The translations under genes and the position numbers were made by a program. From an uncultured Lachnospiraceae bacterium (GTDB lineage: Bacteria > Bacillota > Clostridia > Lachnospirales > Lachnospiraceae), in NCBI GenBank assembly GCA_934339135.1, contig CAKRHP010000007.1, forward strand, positions 1 through 64,000: a DNA stretch of 64,000 bases, in the 5' to 3' direction. Below are positions 57,174 through 64,000 of this stretch, piece after piece (the stretch's first letter is position 1; every line of letters begins with the position of its first letter). Under the pieces are notes generated by a model. The model was not told the DNA's origin and made no database searches. It worked only from the letters and a program-made list of their open reading frames with translations.

Positions 57174-58175
57174 ATGCAGATATATTTCGCCCCTTTAGAG
57201 AGCATTACCGGATATGTATTCCGGAATGTGTATGAAGAGTATTATGGAGGAATCGACCGGTATTTCACGCCTTTTATCACGGCAACGGACAGCAGACGTC
57301 TGAGAAACAAGGAAATGCGGGATATCCTGCCGGAGAATAATCAGGTGGGGTACCTGATCCCGCAGATCATGAGCAACCGCGCAGAGGAGTTCTTGCGGGT
57401 AGCGGATCAGATGGCAGAGCTGGGGTATGATACGGTGAACCTGAATCTGGGCTGTCCCGCCCGGACAGTAGTGTCCAAGGGGAAGGGCTCCGGTTTTCTG
57501 GCAAAAACTGTGGCACTGGACCGGTTTCTGGAGGAGGTCTACCGGGAATGTCCACTGAAGATATCCATTAAAACAAGGCTGGGGGTGGATGATCCGGAGG
57601 AGTTTCTGGAGATTATTGACATTTATAATAAGTATCCGGTAGAGGAGCTGATCATTCATCCACGGGTGCAAAAGGATTATTACAAAAATACACCGAATCT
57701 GGATATGTTTGCGGAGGCAGTCAGACGCTGCAATATGCCGTTATGTTATAATGGAGATATCTGTTCTCTGGAGGATTACGAACGGATCCGGGAGCGTTTT
57801 CCGGAGGTGTCCCGTATGATGATCGGACGGGGACTTTTGGCACATCCGGAGCTTGCATTACAGATACAGGAGAGGGAGGCGGATCGAACGCCGGAGAAAA
57901 CGGTGGATCCGCAGGAACAAACCGGCGGGAGCCGTGATTTGTCCGACAGGGAACGACTTAACCATATTGGGGCATATGCCGATGCCCTTTGTGAAGCGTA
58001 CTGTGAGGCGTATGGTCCGGGACAGCCGGTACTTTTTAAAATGAAAGAGTTGTGGGGGTTTCTGGCAGACAGCATGCCGGATGGCAAAAAGCTTCGGAAA
58101 AAGATACACAAGACACAGAGGCTGGATGGATATCAGCGGCTGATGCGTGAGGTTTTTCCGGATATCTATTTCTAA
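57174..58175 (+). CDS. dus: tRNA-dihydrouridine synthase family protein
   Basis: 333 residues from the ATG at 57174, preferred because GAGGAA lies upstream; an ATG at 57162 has no site. An FMN TIM barrel: 'FAPLESITGYVFRN' at the start, 'NLNLGCPARTVVSKGKGSG' with the catalytic cysteine (about residue 104), 'SIKTRLGVDD' and 'IIHPR'. It reduces uridine in tRNA with NADPH. The helical RNA-binding C-terminus is present. A GH5 glucanase gene follows 18 nt later, an unrelated partner. Confidence 0.88.
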   Translation: MQIYFAPLESITGYVFRNVYEEYYGGIDRYFTPFITATDSRRLRNKEMRDILPENNQVGYLIPQIMSNRAEEFLRVADQMAELGYDTVNLNLGCPARTVVSKGKGSGFLAKTVALDRFLEEVYRECPLKISIKTRLGVDDPEEFLEIIDIYNKYPVEELIIHPRVQKDYYKNTPNLDMFAEAVRRCNMPLCYNGDICSLEDYERIRERFPEVSRMMIGRGLLAHPELALQIQEREADRTPEKTVDPQEQTGGSRDLSDRERLNHIGAYADALCEAYCEAYGPGQPVLFKMKELWGFLADSMPDGKKLRKKIHKTQRLDGYQRLMREVFPDIYF

Positions 58176-58193
58176 ATAAGAAAGGAGCAGCAA

Positions 58194-59288
58194 ATGGAAA
58201 AAATGAAAAATCGTATGGGGAAGGGACTCATAGCGGTTCTTCTCGCAGTTGGTGTAGTTGGAATAGTTCTTACCGGGGTCAGTTATAAAGCATGGACAGA
58301 AAAGCAGGCAGCCTCAGGGACAGAGGCCGCTGTGGCTGCCGATGTCACGGGCGCGGTCAGCGAGGAACTGACCAAAACAGCACAGGCAGCAGGGGCAGCT
58401 CCGGTGGAGCAGCACGGAGCGCTCCACGTATCCGGAACGGATCTCAAGGACAGCCATGGTGCCAAATTCCGGTTGAAGGGTGTCAGTACCCATGGTATTG
58501 CCTGGTTTCCGCAGTATGTGAATAAGGATGCGTTTCAGACACTTCGGGATAACTATGGCATCAATACGATCCGCCTGGCGATGTACACGAATAAGTCTGA
58601 AGGATATGGTCCGGATGCGGTCAAAAAGGTTCAGGAGGGTGTGAAGTACGCTACAGAGCTTGGGATGTATGTGATCATCGACTGGCATATTCTGAACGAC
58701 GGTAATCCAAATCAGCATAAATCAGAGGCAAAGAAATTCTTCACAAAGATGTCAAAGAAATACGGCAGCCAGAAGAACGTTATTTATGAGATATGCAATG
58801 AGCCAAACGGCAATGTTACCTGGAATAAGCAGATCAAACCGTATGCAAAAACAATGGTCAAGGTCATCAGGAAGCACAGCAAAAATGCCGTGATCGTGAT
58901 CGGAACACCAACCTGGTCACAGGATGTGGATGTCGTAGCCCAGAGTCCGCTGAAAGGGAAGAATCTCATGTATGCGCTTCATTTCTATGCCGGAACACAT
59001 AAGGAATGGAATCAGGAAAAGCTGAAGACGGCGCATAAAAAGGGTCTGCCGGTAATCGTGACAGAGTTTAGTATCTGTGATGCTTCCGGAAACGGTGCCC
59101 TTGATAAGGCTTCCGGTAATAAATGGCTGCGTCTGCTGGACAAATACAATATCAGCTACACCGCATGGAGCCTCTGTAATAAGAATGAGTCTTCTGCGCT
59201 CATTGCCAGCTCCTGCAGTAAAACGAGCGGCTGGACATCCGGCGATCTGTCGGCAGCAGGCAAGTGGTATTTTAACAAAACGAAATAA
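58194..59288 (+). CDS. Membrane-anchored GH5-family endoglucanase
   Basis: 364 residues. An N-terminal TM or uncleaved signal (about 9-31) and an Ala/Thr/Glu-rich spacer lead to a GH5 (subfamily 2-like) barrel from about residue 80. Catalytic residues: acid/base Glu in 'YEICNEPNG' (about 202) and nucleophile Glu in 'VIVTEFSICD' (about 291); also 'GVSTHGIAW' and 'YVIIDWHIL'. It should cut beta-1,4-glucans at the cell surface. No cellulose-binding module is attached. AAAGGAGCAG is the ribosome site; a terminator follows. Confidence 0.92.
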   Translation: MEKMKNRMGKGLIAVLLAVGVVGIVLTGVSYKAWTEKQAASGTEAAVAADVTGAVSEELTKTAQAAGAAPVEQHGALHVSGTDLKDSHGAKFRLKGVSTHGIAWFPQYVNKDAFQTLRDNYGINTIRLAMYTNKSEGYGPDAVKKVQEGVKYATELGMYVIIDWHILNDGNPNQHKSEAKKFFTKMSKKYGSQKNVIYEICNEPNGNVTWNKQIKPYAKTMVKVIRKHSKNAVIVIGTPTWSQDVDVVAQSPLKGKNLMYALHFYAGTHKEWNQEKLKTAHKKGLPVIVTEFSICDASGNGALDKASGNKWLRLLDKYNISYTAWSLCNKNESSALIASSCSKTSGWTSGDLSAAGKWYFNKTK

Positions 59289-59298
59289 GAAAAAAATG

Positions 59299-59330
59299 GA
59301 GGTCACCCGGGGGAAGTGGGTGACCTCTTT
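59299..59330 (+). terminator. Intrinsic terminator after the GH5 gene
   Basis: A 10-bp perfect stem, GAGGTCACCC (59299-59308) with GGGTGACCTC (59318-59327), then TTT. The T-run is short. Confidence 0.8.
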
Positions 59331-59483
59331 ATAAAGGGGAAACAAATAAAAGATAATATGTAAAGTTAACTCTTCTCTTATACGTTATAATATATTACCG
59401 AAAAATGCAATACCTTTTTTGAAAATATTTTGTGAAATTCAGGAGAAAAAATTAATAAAATGTGAATGAACTGTAAAAATCAG

Positions 59484-59513
59484 TTGTCTAAGACGTGCTG
59501 TATATTATATAAT
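59484..59513 (+). promoter_or_regulatory. Predicted promoter of the DUF975 gene
   Basis: TTGTCT (59484-59489), 18-nt spacer, consensus TATAAT (59508-59513). Confidence 0.6.
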
Positions 59514-59557
59514 ATAAACAAATTCATAGCGCAAAGGAGCGCAGAAAGAGGTAAAAC

Positions 59558-60415
59558 ATGATAACATGGACGAGGGAAGAATTAAAATCCAGAGGGAAAG
59601 CGGCAGTAAAGATGTATTATTGGAAGCTGGTGCTGGTTTCATTGATCTTATCGGCAATCACGGGCGGAGCCACAAATGCCGGCAGAAAAGGAGTGAAAAA
59701 TTCCGGCACTGCGGGAAATGGGAGTGCTGTTGATGTATCCGGTATTTTTAGCGACTTTAATATGATGGCGGCACTGGTGGCATCTGTTGCTGTATTGGTG
59801 ATCCTGCTTATTGCATTTGCCATTCGTGTGTTTGCACTGAATGTGCTGGTAGTGGGATGTAAAGGGTTTTTTCGTCAGAGCATGACCGGTGAACCGGAGT
59901 TTCGGGCACTTGTAGATGGTTTTAACAATAATTACTGGCATTGCGTAAAAACATGTTTTTTGAGAGATTTGTTTGTGGGATTATGGAGCCTGCTTTTTGT
60001 GATACCGGGTGTGATAAAGAGCTACGAATACCGCATGGTGCCATATCTTCTGGCAGAGCATCCGGAGATGAGCAGCAGTGAGGTGCTTGCACGAAGTAAG
60101 GAAATGATGGACGGCAATAAATGGGCGACTTTTGTACTGGATCTGTCCTTTATCGGATGGGCACTTCTGGGTGCGATCACCATGGGACTTGTATTTATTT
60201 TCTGGACTTCTCCATATATTAATGCGACAGAGGCTGCATTATATCACAGACTGAGTGGTCAGGACAGTTATGGAAACGGTGGTTATGGTCAGGGTGGTTA
60301 TGGTCAGGGTGGTTATACCCAGACCGGTTATGAGCAAAATAGCTACGATAATCCGGGGAATACAGATCAGAATGGTCAGAGTGGATATGACCAGAATTAT
60401 TTTTCTGATAAGTAA
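59558..60415 (+). CDS. DUF975 family membrane protein
   Basis: 285 residues with about five hydrophobic segments. The N-terminal 'WTREELKSRGKAAVK' and the central 'NYWHCVKTCFLRDLFVGLW' to 'IKSYEYRMVPYLLAEHPE' are characteristic of DUF975. The last ~45 residues are a Gly/Tyr/Gln-rich tail of short repeats ('GGYGQGGYGQGG'), encoded by a repeated GGTTATGGTCAGGGT unit prone to slippage. Function unknown. It has its own promoter; the GGDEF gene follows 50 nt downstream. Confidence 0.8.
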   Translation: MITWTREELKSRGKAAVKMYYWKLVLVSLILSAITGGATNAGRKGVKNSGTAGNGSAVDVSGIFSDFNMMAALVASVAVLVILLIAFAIRVFALNVLVVGCKGFFRQSMTGEPEFRALVDGFNNNYWHCVKTCFLRDLFVGLWSLLFVIPGVIKSYEYRMVPYLLAEHPEMSSSEVLARSKEMMDGNKWATFVLDLSFIGWALLGAITMGLVFIFWTSPYINATEAALYHRLSGQDSYGNGGYGQGGYGQGGYTQTGYEQNSYDNPGNTDQNGQSGYDQNYFSDK

Positions 60416-60465
60416 TGACCGGAACATATCTCTGAAAGGTTAGAAGGTATGAAGGGGGGGAGTGT

Positions 60466-61716
60466 ATGCAAAAAAATAGACGGGGAATCAGACACAATCT
60501 GCTCTTGATGGTGACCTTTCCTACAGTGGTTCTGTCAATATTTGTATTAATCTTTGGAGCAGTGATGTTTTATCATTTCTATTGTCAGAGCATTCGGGAT
60601 GAGCTGGCGGCCACCACAAATATGATGGTGGAATGCCTGGATCTTACCGTCAGGGGCGATTATAAATACGAGAATGGTCTTTTGATGAAGGGAGATCTGA
60701 ACATCACGGATTCCACTATGCTTTACCGGGTGCGGGAGAAGTCACATATTGATACCACCATTTTCTGGGGAGATACACGTATCATAACGACAGTGGAGGA
60801 TGAGGATGGTATATCGGCAGCCGGGACAAAGGCAGAGCAGGCTGTCGATGATGTAGTGCTTGCCACAGGAAAGGATTATTTTTCAGATAAGGTTGGCATT
60901 AATGGAACGGAATATATAGGATATTATAAGGCGCTGAAAAATGAAGACAGTTCCGTGGTGGGGATGGTCTTTGCGGGAAAAAAACGAAGTACCGTATATT
61001 ATAAGATCTTACGGATCCTGGCATGGTTTTTGGGGTTTTCGGTTGTAGCTGTTTTTGCGGCTGTTCTGTGTACCCGCCGGTATTCCAATGGCGTCATTAC
61101 GGATATTGCTTCTATTAATCATTTTCTTCAGACGATTTCTGAGGGGGCACTGGGCGAGAATTTGAACGAACGGATCCGCAGGCGGAAGGATGAACTCGGA
61201 GATATCGGAGTTTATGCGGATAAAATGAGAAGCAATCTGCAGAAGCTTGTGGAAATGGATGCCCTTACTTCTTTATATAATCGGCGCAGTGGCAATCATA
61301 TGATGGGGGCTCTGGTAGAACAGAAAGCGGTATATACTGTGGTGATGTGTGATATTGACTTCTTTAAGCGGATCAATGACACATATGGTCATGCAGCGGG
61401 AGATCAGGTTTTGATCGAGGTATCCGCAGCAATCCGGGAAAGCGTGGGAGTGGATGGATTTGCCATCCGCTGGGGTGGCGAGGAGTTTCTGGCAATCTAC
61501 TGTCTGGACCTGACCGAGGCAAGAGATCGAGTCGTGGCACTGCAGCAAAGTATCCGGGCTCTGGTAGTAAATTACGGAGGCACGGACATTCAGGTTACCA
61601 TGACTTTTGGTGTTACGGAAAGCGCACCGGCAGAGTCTTGTGAGAAGGTAGTAAAGAGGGCTGATGAAAAGCTGTACATCGGTAAAAATGGCGGAAGAGA
61701 CCAGATTGTGATATAG
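60466..61716 (+). CDS. Diguanylate cyclase with extracellular Cache-like sensor
   Basis: 416 residues. TM1 (about 14-34), an extracellular single Cache-like domain (about 38-175), TM2 (about 182-203), a HAMP-like linker, then a GGDEF domain from about 255. The active-site motif is 'RWGGEEFLAIYC', with metal Asp in 'VVMCDIDFFKRIND'. An RxxD inhibitory site is not seen five residues before GGEEF, so product feedback may be absent. It makes c-di-GMP in response to an external ligand. The next gene, a solute-binding lipoprotein, may deliver or sense that ligand. Confidence 0.9.
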   Translation: MQKNRRGIRHNLLLMVTFPTVVLSIFVLIFGAVMFYHFYCQSIRDELAATTNMMVECLDLTVRGDYKYENGLLMKGDLNITDSTMLYRVREKSHIDTTIFWGDTRIITTVEDEDGISAAGTKAEQAVDDVVLATGKDYFSDKVGINGTEYIGYYKALKNEDSSVVGMVFAGKKRSTVYYKILRILAWFLGFSVVAVFAAVLCTRRYSNGVITDIASINHFLQTISEGALGENLNERIRRRKDELGDIGVYADKMRSNLQKLVEMDALTSLYNRRSGNHMMGALVEQKAVYTVVMCDIDFFKRINDTYGHAAGDQVLIEVSAAIRESVGVDGFAIRWGGEEFLAIYCLDLTEARDRVVALQQSIRALVVNYGGTDIQVTMTFGVTESAPAESCEKVVKRADEKLYIGKNGGRDQIVI

Positions 61717-61748
61717 TCAGCGGACGGAGAAAGGAACGTGAGAATGAT

Positions 61749-62516
61749 ATGAAGAAAATAATTATGCTGCTGATGATATGCGTACTGATATTAGGAGGAT
61801 GCGGGACAAAGAAAAACACGATACATTCTCTGGATGATCTCAAAAATAAATCCATTGGTGTACAGATGAAAACCACAGGAGACATTTATGCAAGTGACAT
61901 CGAAGGCGCAGAGATCAAGAGATTTAATAAAGGGATCGATGCGGTAAAAGCTCTTCGCAAGGGAGTGATCGATGCAGTGATGATCGATGATGCGCCGGCA
62001 AAGGTCTTTGCGGATCAGTTTGACGATGTGGAGATTTTGTCGGAGCCTTATGCGGAGGAAGAATATGGCATTGCTGTCAATAAGGACGAGCAGGAGCTTT
62101 TAAAGCAGATTGATCAGGCTCTGCAGGAGCTGAAGGAGGAAGGGACCCTCAATGATATTGTAAAAGCGTGGCTTCGGGACGGCGAGACGCATACGGCATA
62201 CGAAAGCAGCCAAAAGAAAACGAACCGGAAAGAGTTGGTGATGGTAACGAATGCAGAGTTTCCTCCATATGAAAGTAAATTAGACTCCGGCGATATTGTA
62301 GGCATTGATGTGGATATCATGAAAGCGGTCTGTGATAAACTGGACCGCAGACTGAAGATTACAGATACCGCATTTGATTCTGTGGTCGCAAATGTAGAGC
62401 GTCAGATGGCAGATGTGGGGATGGCGGCGATGACGATTACCGGGGAAAGGAAGAAAAGTGTAGATTTTACACATCCATATATGAAAGCAACACAGGTAGT
62501 CATCGTTCGTAAATGA
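61749..62516 (+). CDS. Circularly permuted family-3 solute-binding lipoprotein
   Basis: 255 residues. A lipoprotein signal with lipobox 'LGGC' (Cys about 18). The two lobes of the SBP_bac_3 fold are in reversed order. Residues ~27-150 hold the normally C-terminal lobe ('SLDDLKNKSIGVQMKTTGD', 'AVKALRKGVIDAVMIDD', 'EEGTLNDIVKAWLRDGE'). Residues ~160-255 hold the normally N-terminal lobe ('LVMVTNAEFPPYESK', 'GIDVDIMKAVCDKLDR', 'GMAAMTITGERKKSVDFTHPY'). The ligand is probably an amino acid. No ABC permease or ATPase is adjacent; it follows the GGDEF gene by 32 nt, suggesting a signalling role. Confidence 0.85.
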   Translation: MKKIIMLLMICVLILGGCGTKKNTIHSLDDLKNKSIGVQMKTTGDIYASDIEGAEIKRFNKGIDAVKALRKGVIDAVMIDDAPAKVFADQFDDVEILSEPYAEEEYGIAVNKDEQELLKQIDQALQELKEEGTLNDIVKAWLRDGETHTAYESSQKKTNRKELVMVTNAEFPPYESKLDSGDIVGIDVDIMKAVCDKLDRRLKITDTAFDSVVANVERQMADVGMAAMTITGERKKSVDFTHPYMKATQVVIVRK

Positions 62517-62625
62517 TCGTTTCTAATGGCGTGTCTTCTGTCGGACACAGAATTTTGTTCAGAATGACCACAAAGGTAGAAAGGATTGCAACAGGAAATA
62601 TCCGGTAAAATATCTACATAGGTAG

Positions 62626-62659
62626 AAAGCTTTGTCTCTTTGAGGGACAAAGCTTTTTT
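62626..62659 (+). terminator. Intrinsic terminator after the solute-binding protein gene
   Basis: AAAGCTTTGTC (62626-62636) pairs perfectly with GACAAAGCTTT (62646-62656), followed by T residues. Confidence 0.9.
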
Positions 62660-62703
62660 GCATAAATATGTAATAATTTCTTAAAAATTTCACAAAATGC
62701 TGG

Positions 62704-62760
62704 TTGACAAAATAGAGCAATGTTACTATAATTGTTAATAACGTGTAACATTTATGTAAT
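62704..62760 (+). promoter_or_regulatory. Consensus promoter and WalR-like box of the NlpC/P60 gene
   Basis: TTGACA (62704-62709), 17-nt spacer, TATAAT (62727-62732): both hexamers are perfect. Downstream, TGTAAC (62744-62749), five bases, TGTAAT (62755-62760) fits the WalR/VicR box TGTWAH-N5-TGTWAH. A degenerate box starts with TGTAAT at 62669. The perfect box lies just after the expected start site. Confidence 0.75.
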
Positions 62761-62844
62761 AATTTAGCAGACACAAAACTTTATACAGAATAAGGAAAAC
62801 ATAGAAATTATTGAGAAGTACGATTTACAGAAAGGATTTTTAGT

Positions 62845-64000
62845 ATGTTAAAGTCAAAAAGATTGAAAAGGAAAGCGGTTTGTTTAGGACTTACAGCGAC
62901 ATTGGTTTCTGGTTTTGCAGTGACATTTGTCGTTCCTACCGCAGCAAATATCTGTCGTGAATTAAATATGGCAGGCATTTCGCTTTCTCTGGATAAGTTT
63001 TCGTCTAATAATAAGGACGCTATTATAAATTCATCTGTGTCTCAGCCGGCACAGACGGCAACAGAATCATCCGTATCTGCCACACCGGAAACTACTGCAG
63101 AAGCTACGGCAGAGCCGGTGAAGGAGACAAAGAAAGCACCAAAGAAGAATGACACGCCGAAGCGTGTGGACAAGGGGCTTGTTACCGACATGGATGTAAA
63201 GGCGATTTCTACAGCCAGCGATTACGTTCATGTTCGTAAGAAACCGACAACACATAGTAAGATTGTCGGCAGATTGTACAAGGGATGTTCTGCAGATATT
63301 TTAAAAACGAAAAAAGGATGGGTAAAGATCCGTTCCGGTAATGTAACAGGTTATATTAAGAAAAGTTATCTTGCAATTGGTGATGATGCCAAGAAGATGA
63401 TTGGCAAGTATGGTCAGAAATATGTACGTGTTAAAACAACGGTTGTGACATTGAATGTACGTAAGAAACCAAATATAAAGTCAAAGATTTTGACACAGAT
63501 TCCAATTGAGGAAAATTATGATGTGATCAAAACAACCGATCACTGGTATAAGATTGAGATTGATGGAGATACAAAGGGTTATGTCCGTAAGGAATATGTA
63601 ACACTTCATGTAAGATTTAAGCATGCGAAGTCTATGGCAGAGATTAAGGCTGAACACCGCAGAAAGCTTGCAGCAAAGAGAGCTGAGAGACAGAGACTTG
63701 CAGCACTTGCAGCATCCCGCGCTTCCAGCAGCACTTCTTCCAGATCAACCTCCAAAAGAAGCTATAGCAGTTCTCGCAGAAGAAGTTCTTCTCGTAGCAG
63801 CTACAGTTCACGGAGAAGTTCCAGCAGTTCATCTTCCCGCAGTAGTTCCAGCAGTTCCAGCTATACAGCATCTGCAAGTGGATCTACCGGATCGGATATT
63901 GCAAGCTATGCACAGAAATTTGTAGGAAACCCATATAGATGGGGAGGCACAAGCCTGACAGGTGGTGCAGACTGCTCCGGTTTCACGATGACAATATATG
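62845..64000 (+). CDS. SH3b / NlpC-P60 cell-wall hydrolase (3' end outside window)
   Basis: The frame is open from ATG 62845 (GAAAGGA upstream) to the window end, 385 codons. A signal peptide (about 1-33) and a Thr/Pro/Ala linker lead to two bacterial SH3 domains ('SDYVHVRKKPTTHSKIVG', 'TTVVTLNVRKKPNIKSKI'). A highly unusual Ser/Arg-rich low-complexity linker (about 285-345) precedes the NlpC/P60 peptidase ('AQKFVGNPYRWGG', 'GGADCSGFTMT'), whose catalytic Cys is near residue 377; the His and third residue lie beyond the window. It should cleave peptidoglycan stem peptides outside the cell. Confidence 0.92.
   Translation, partial: MLKSKRLKRKAVCLGLTATLVSGFAVTFVVPTAANICRELNMAGISLSLDKFSSNNKDAIINSSVSQPAQTATESSVSATPETTAEATAEPVKETKKAPKKNDTPKRVDKGLVTDMDVKAISTASDYVHVRKKPTTHSKIVGRLYKGCSADILKTKKGWVKIRSGNVTGYIKKSYLAIGDDAKKMIGKYGQKYVRVKTTVVTLNVRKKPNIKSKILTQIPIEENYDVIKTTDHWYKIEIDGDTKGYVRKEYVTLHVRFKHAKSMAEIKAEHRRKLAAKRAERQRLAALAASRASSSTSSRSTSKRSYSSSRRRSSSRSSYSSRRSSSSSSSRSSSSSSSYTASASGSTGSDIASYAQKFVGNPYRWGGTSLTGGADCSGFTMTIY

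Overview
The window reads as a chromosomal segment of an anaerobic, gut-type Bacillota, most likely Lachnospiraceae. The reasons are strong AGGAGG-type ribosome sites, a PerR plus reverse-rubrerythrin oxidative-stress pair, a Na+-signature F-type ATP synthase, BspA-like leucine-rich and beta-helix surface proteins with a shared C-terminal Fn3-like domain, a cell-anchored GH5 glucanase, a FeoA-FeoB fusion and an agr-type peptide quorum-sensing locus. No tRNA, rRNA or CRISPR array was seen. The first and last genes run off the window.

Layout. 0-6.6 kb: 3' part of a BspA-like surface protein, a 2-hydroxyacyl-CoA-dehydratase-related protein, a stand-alone TrpB2, an internally deleted Rpn-family remnant and a small protein. 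6.75-12.7 kb: a chemoreceptor, then an operon of a Sel1-repeat protein, a Ser/Thr-kinase-like protein, a TerY-like vWA protein and a PP2C phosphatase (a TerY-P signalling triad without ter genes). 12.9-17.1 kb: a secreted beta-helix protein with its two-component system. 17.2-19.3 kb: perR, rubrerythrin and L25/Ctc, with matching PerR-type operators before perR and rubrerythrin.

19.4-36.8 kb is the unusual part. The C-terminal half (19359-19973) and N-terminal half (35903-36811) of one ABC-F gene lie on the minus strand, about 15.9 kb apart. Rejoined across a T-run they give one in-frame protein of about 507 residues, the normal ABC-F (Lsa/Vga-type) length. The DNA between is therefore read as an island inserted into that gene. 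It carries an XRE regulator, a complete agr-type system (LytTR response regulator, GHKL kinase, AgrB protease and a 46-residue AgrD-like pro-peptide not called by simple ORF length), a 2849-residue secreted RHS/YD-repeat polymorphic toxin with an HNH-type tip, its candidate immunity gene, an IS110 element with a candidate bridge-RNA region, a frameshifted GIY-YIG-like orphan toxin tip, an Imm26-like immunity gene, and two copies of a promoter-terminator structured RNA, one after each toxin-immunity cassette. agrBD has its own promoter behind a tandem LytTR-like repeat and no convincing terminator separates it from rhs, so the toxin may be under quorum control.

37-42.5 kb: feoAB, a small membrane protein with YbjQ, a ClC-type channel, two tandem structured repeats and a DUF402 protein. 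42.6-50.4 kb: the complete F1Fo ATP synthase operon (atpZ-I-B-E-F-H-A-G-D-C). 50.6-57.1 kb: three ABC-transporter genes with internal paralogy. 57.2-64 kb: a dihydrouridine synthase with a GH5 glucanase, a DUF975 membrane protein, a Cache-like GGDEF cyclase followed by a circularly permuted solute-binding lipoprotein, and the start of an SH3b/NlpC-P60 cell-wall hydrolase with a consensus promoter and a WalR-like box.
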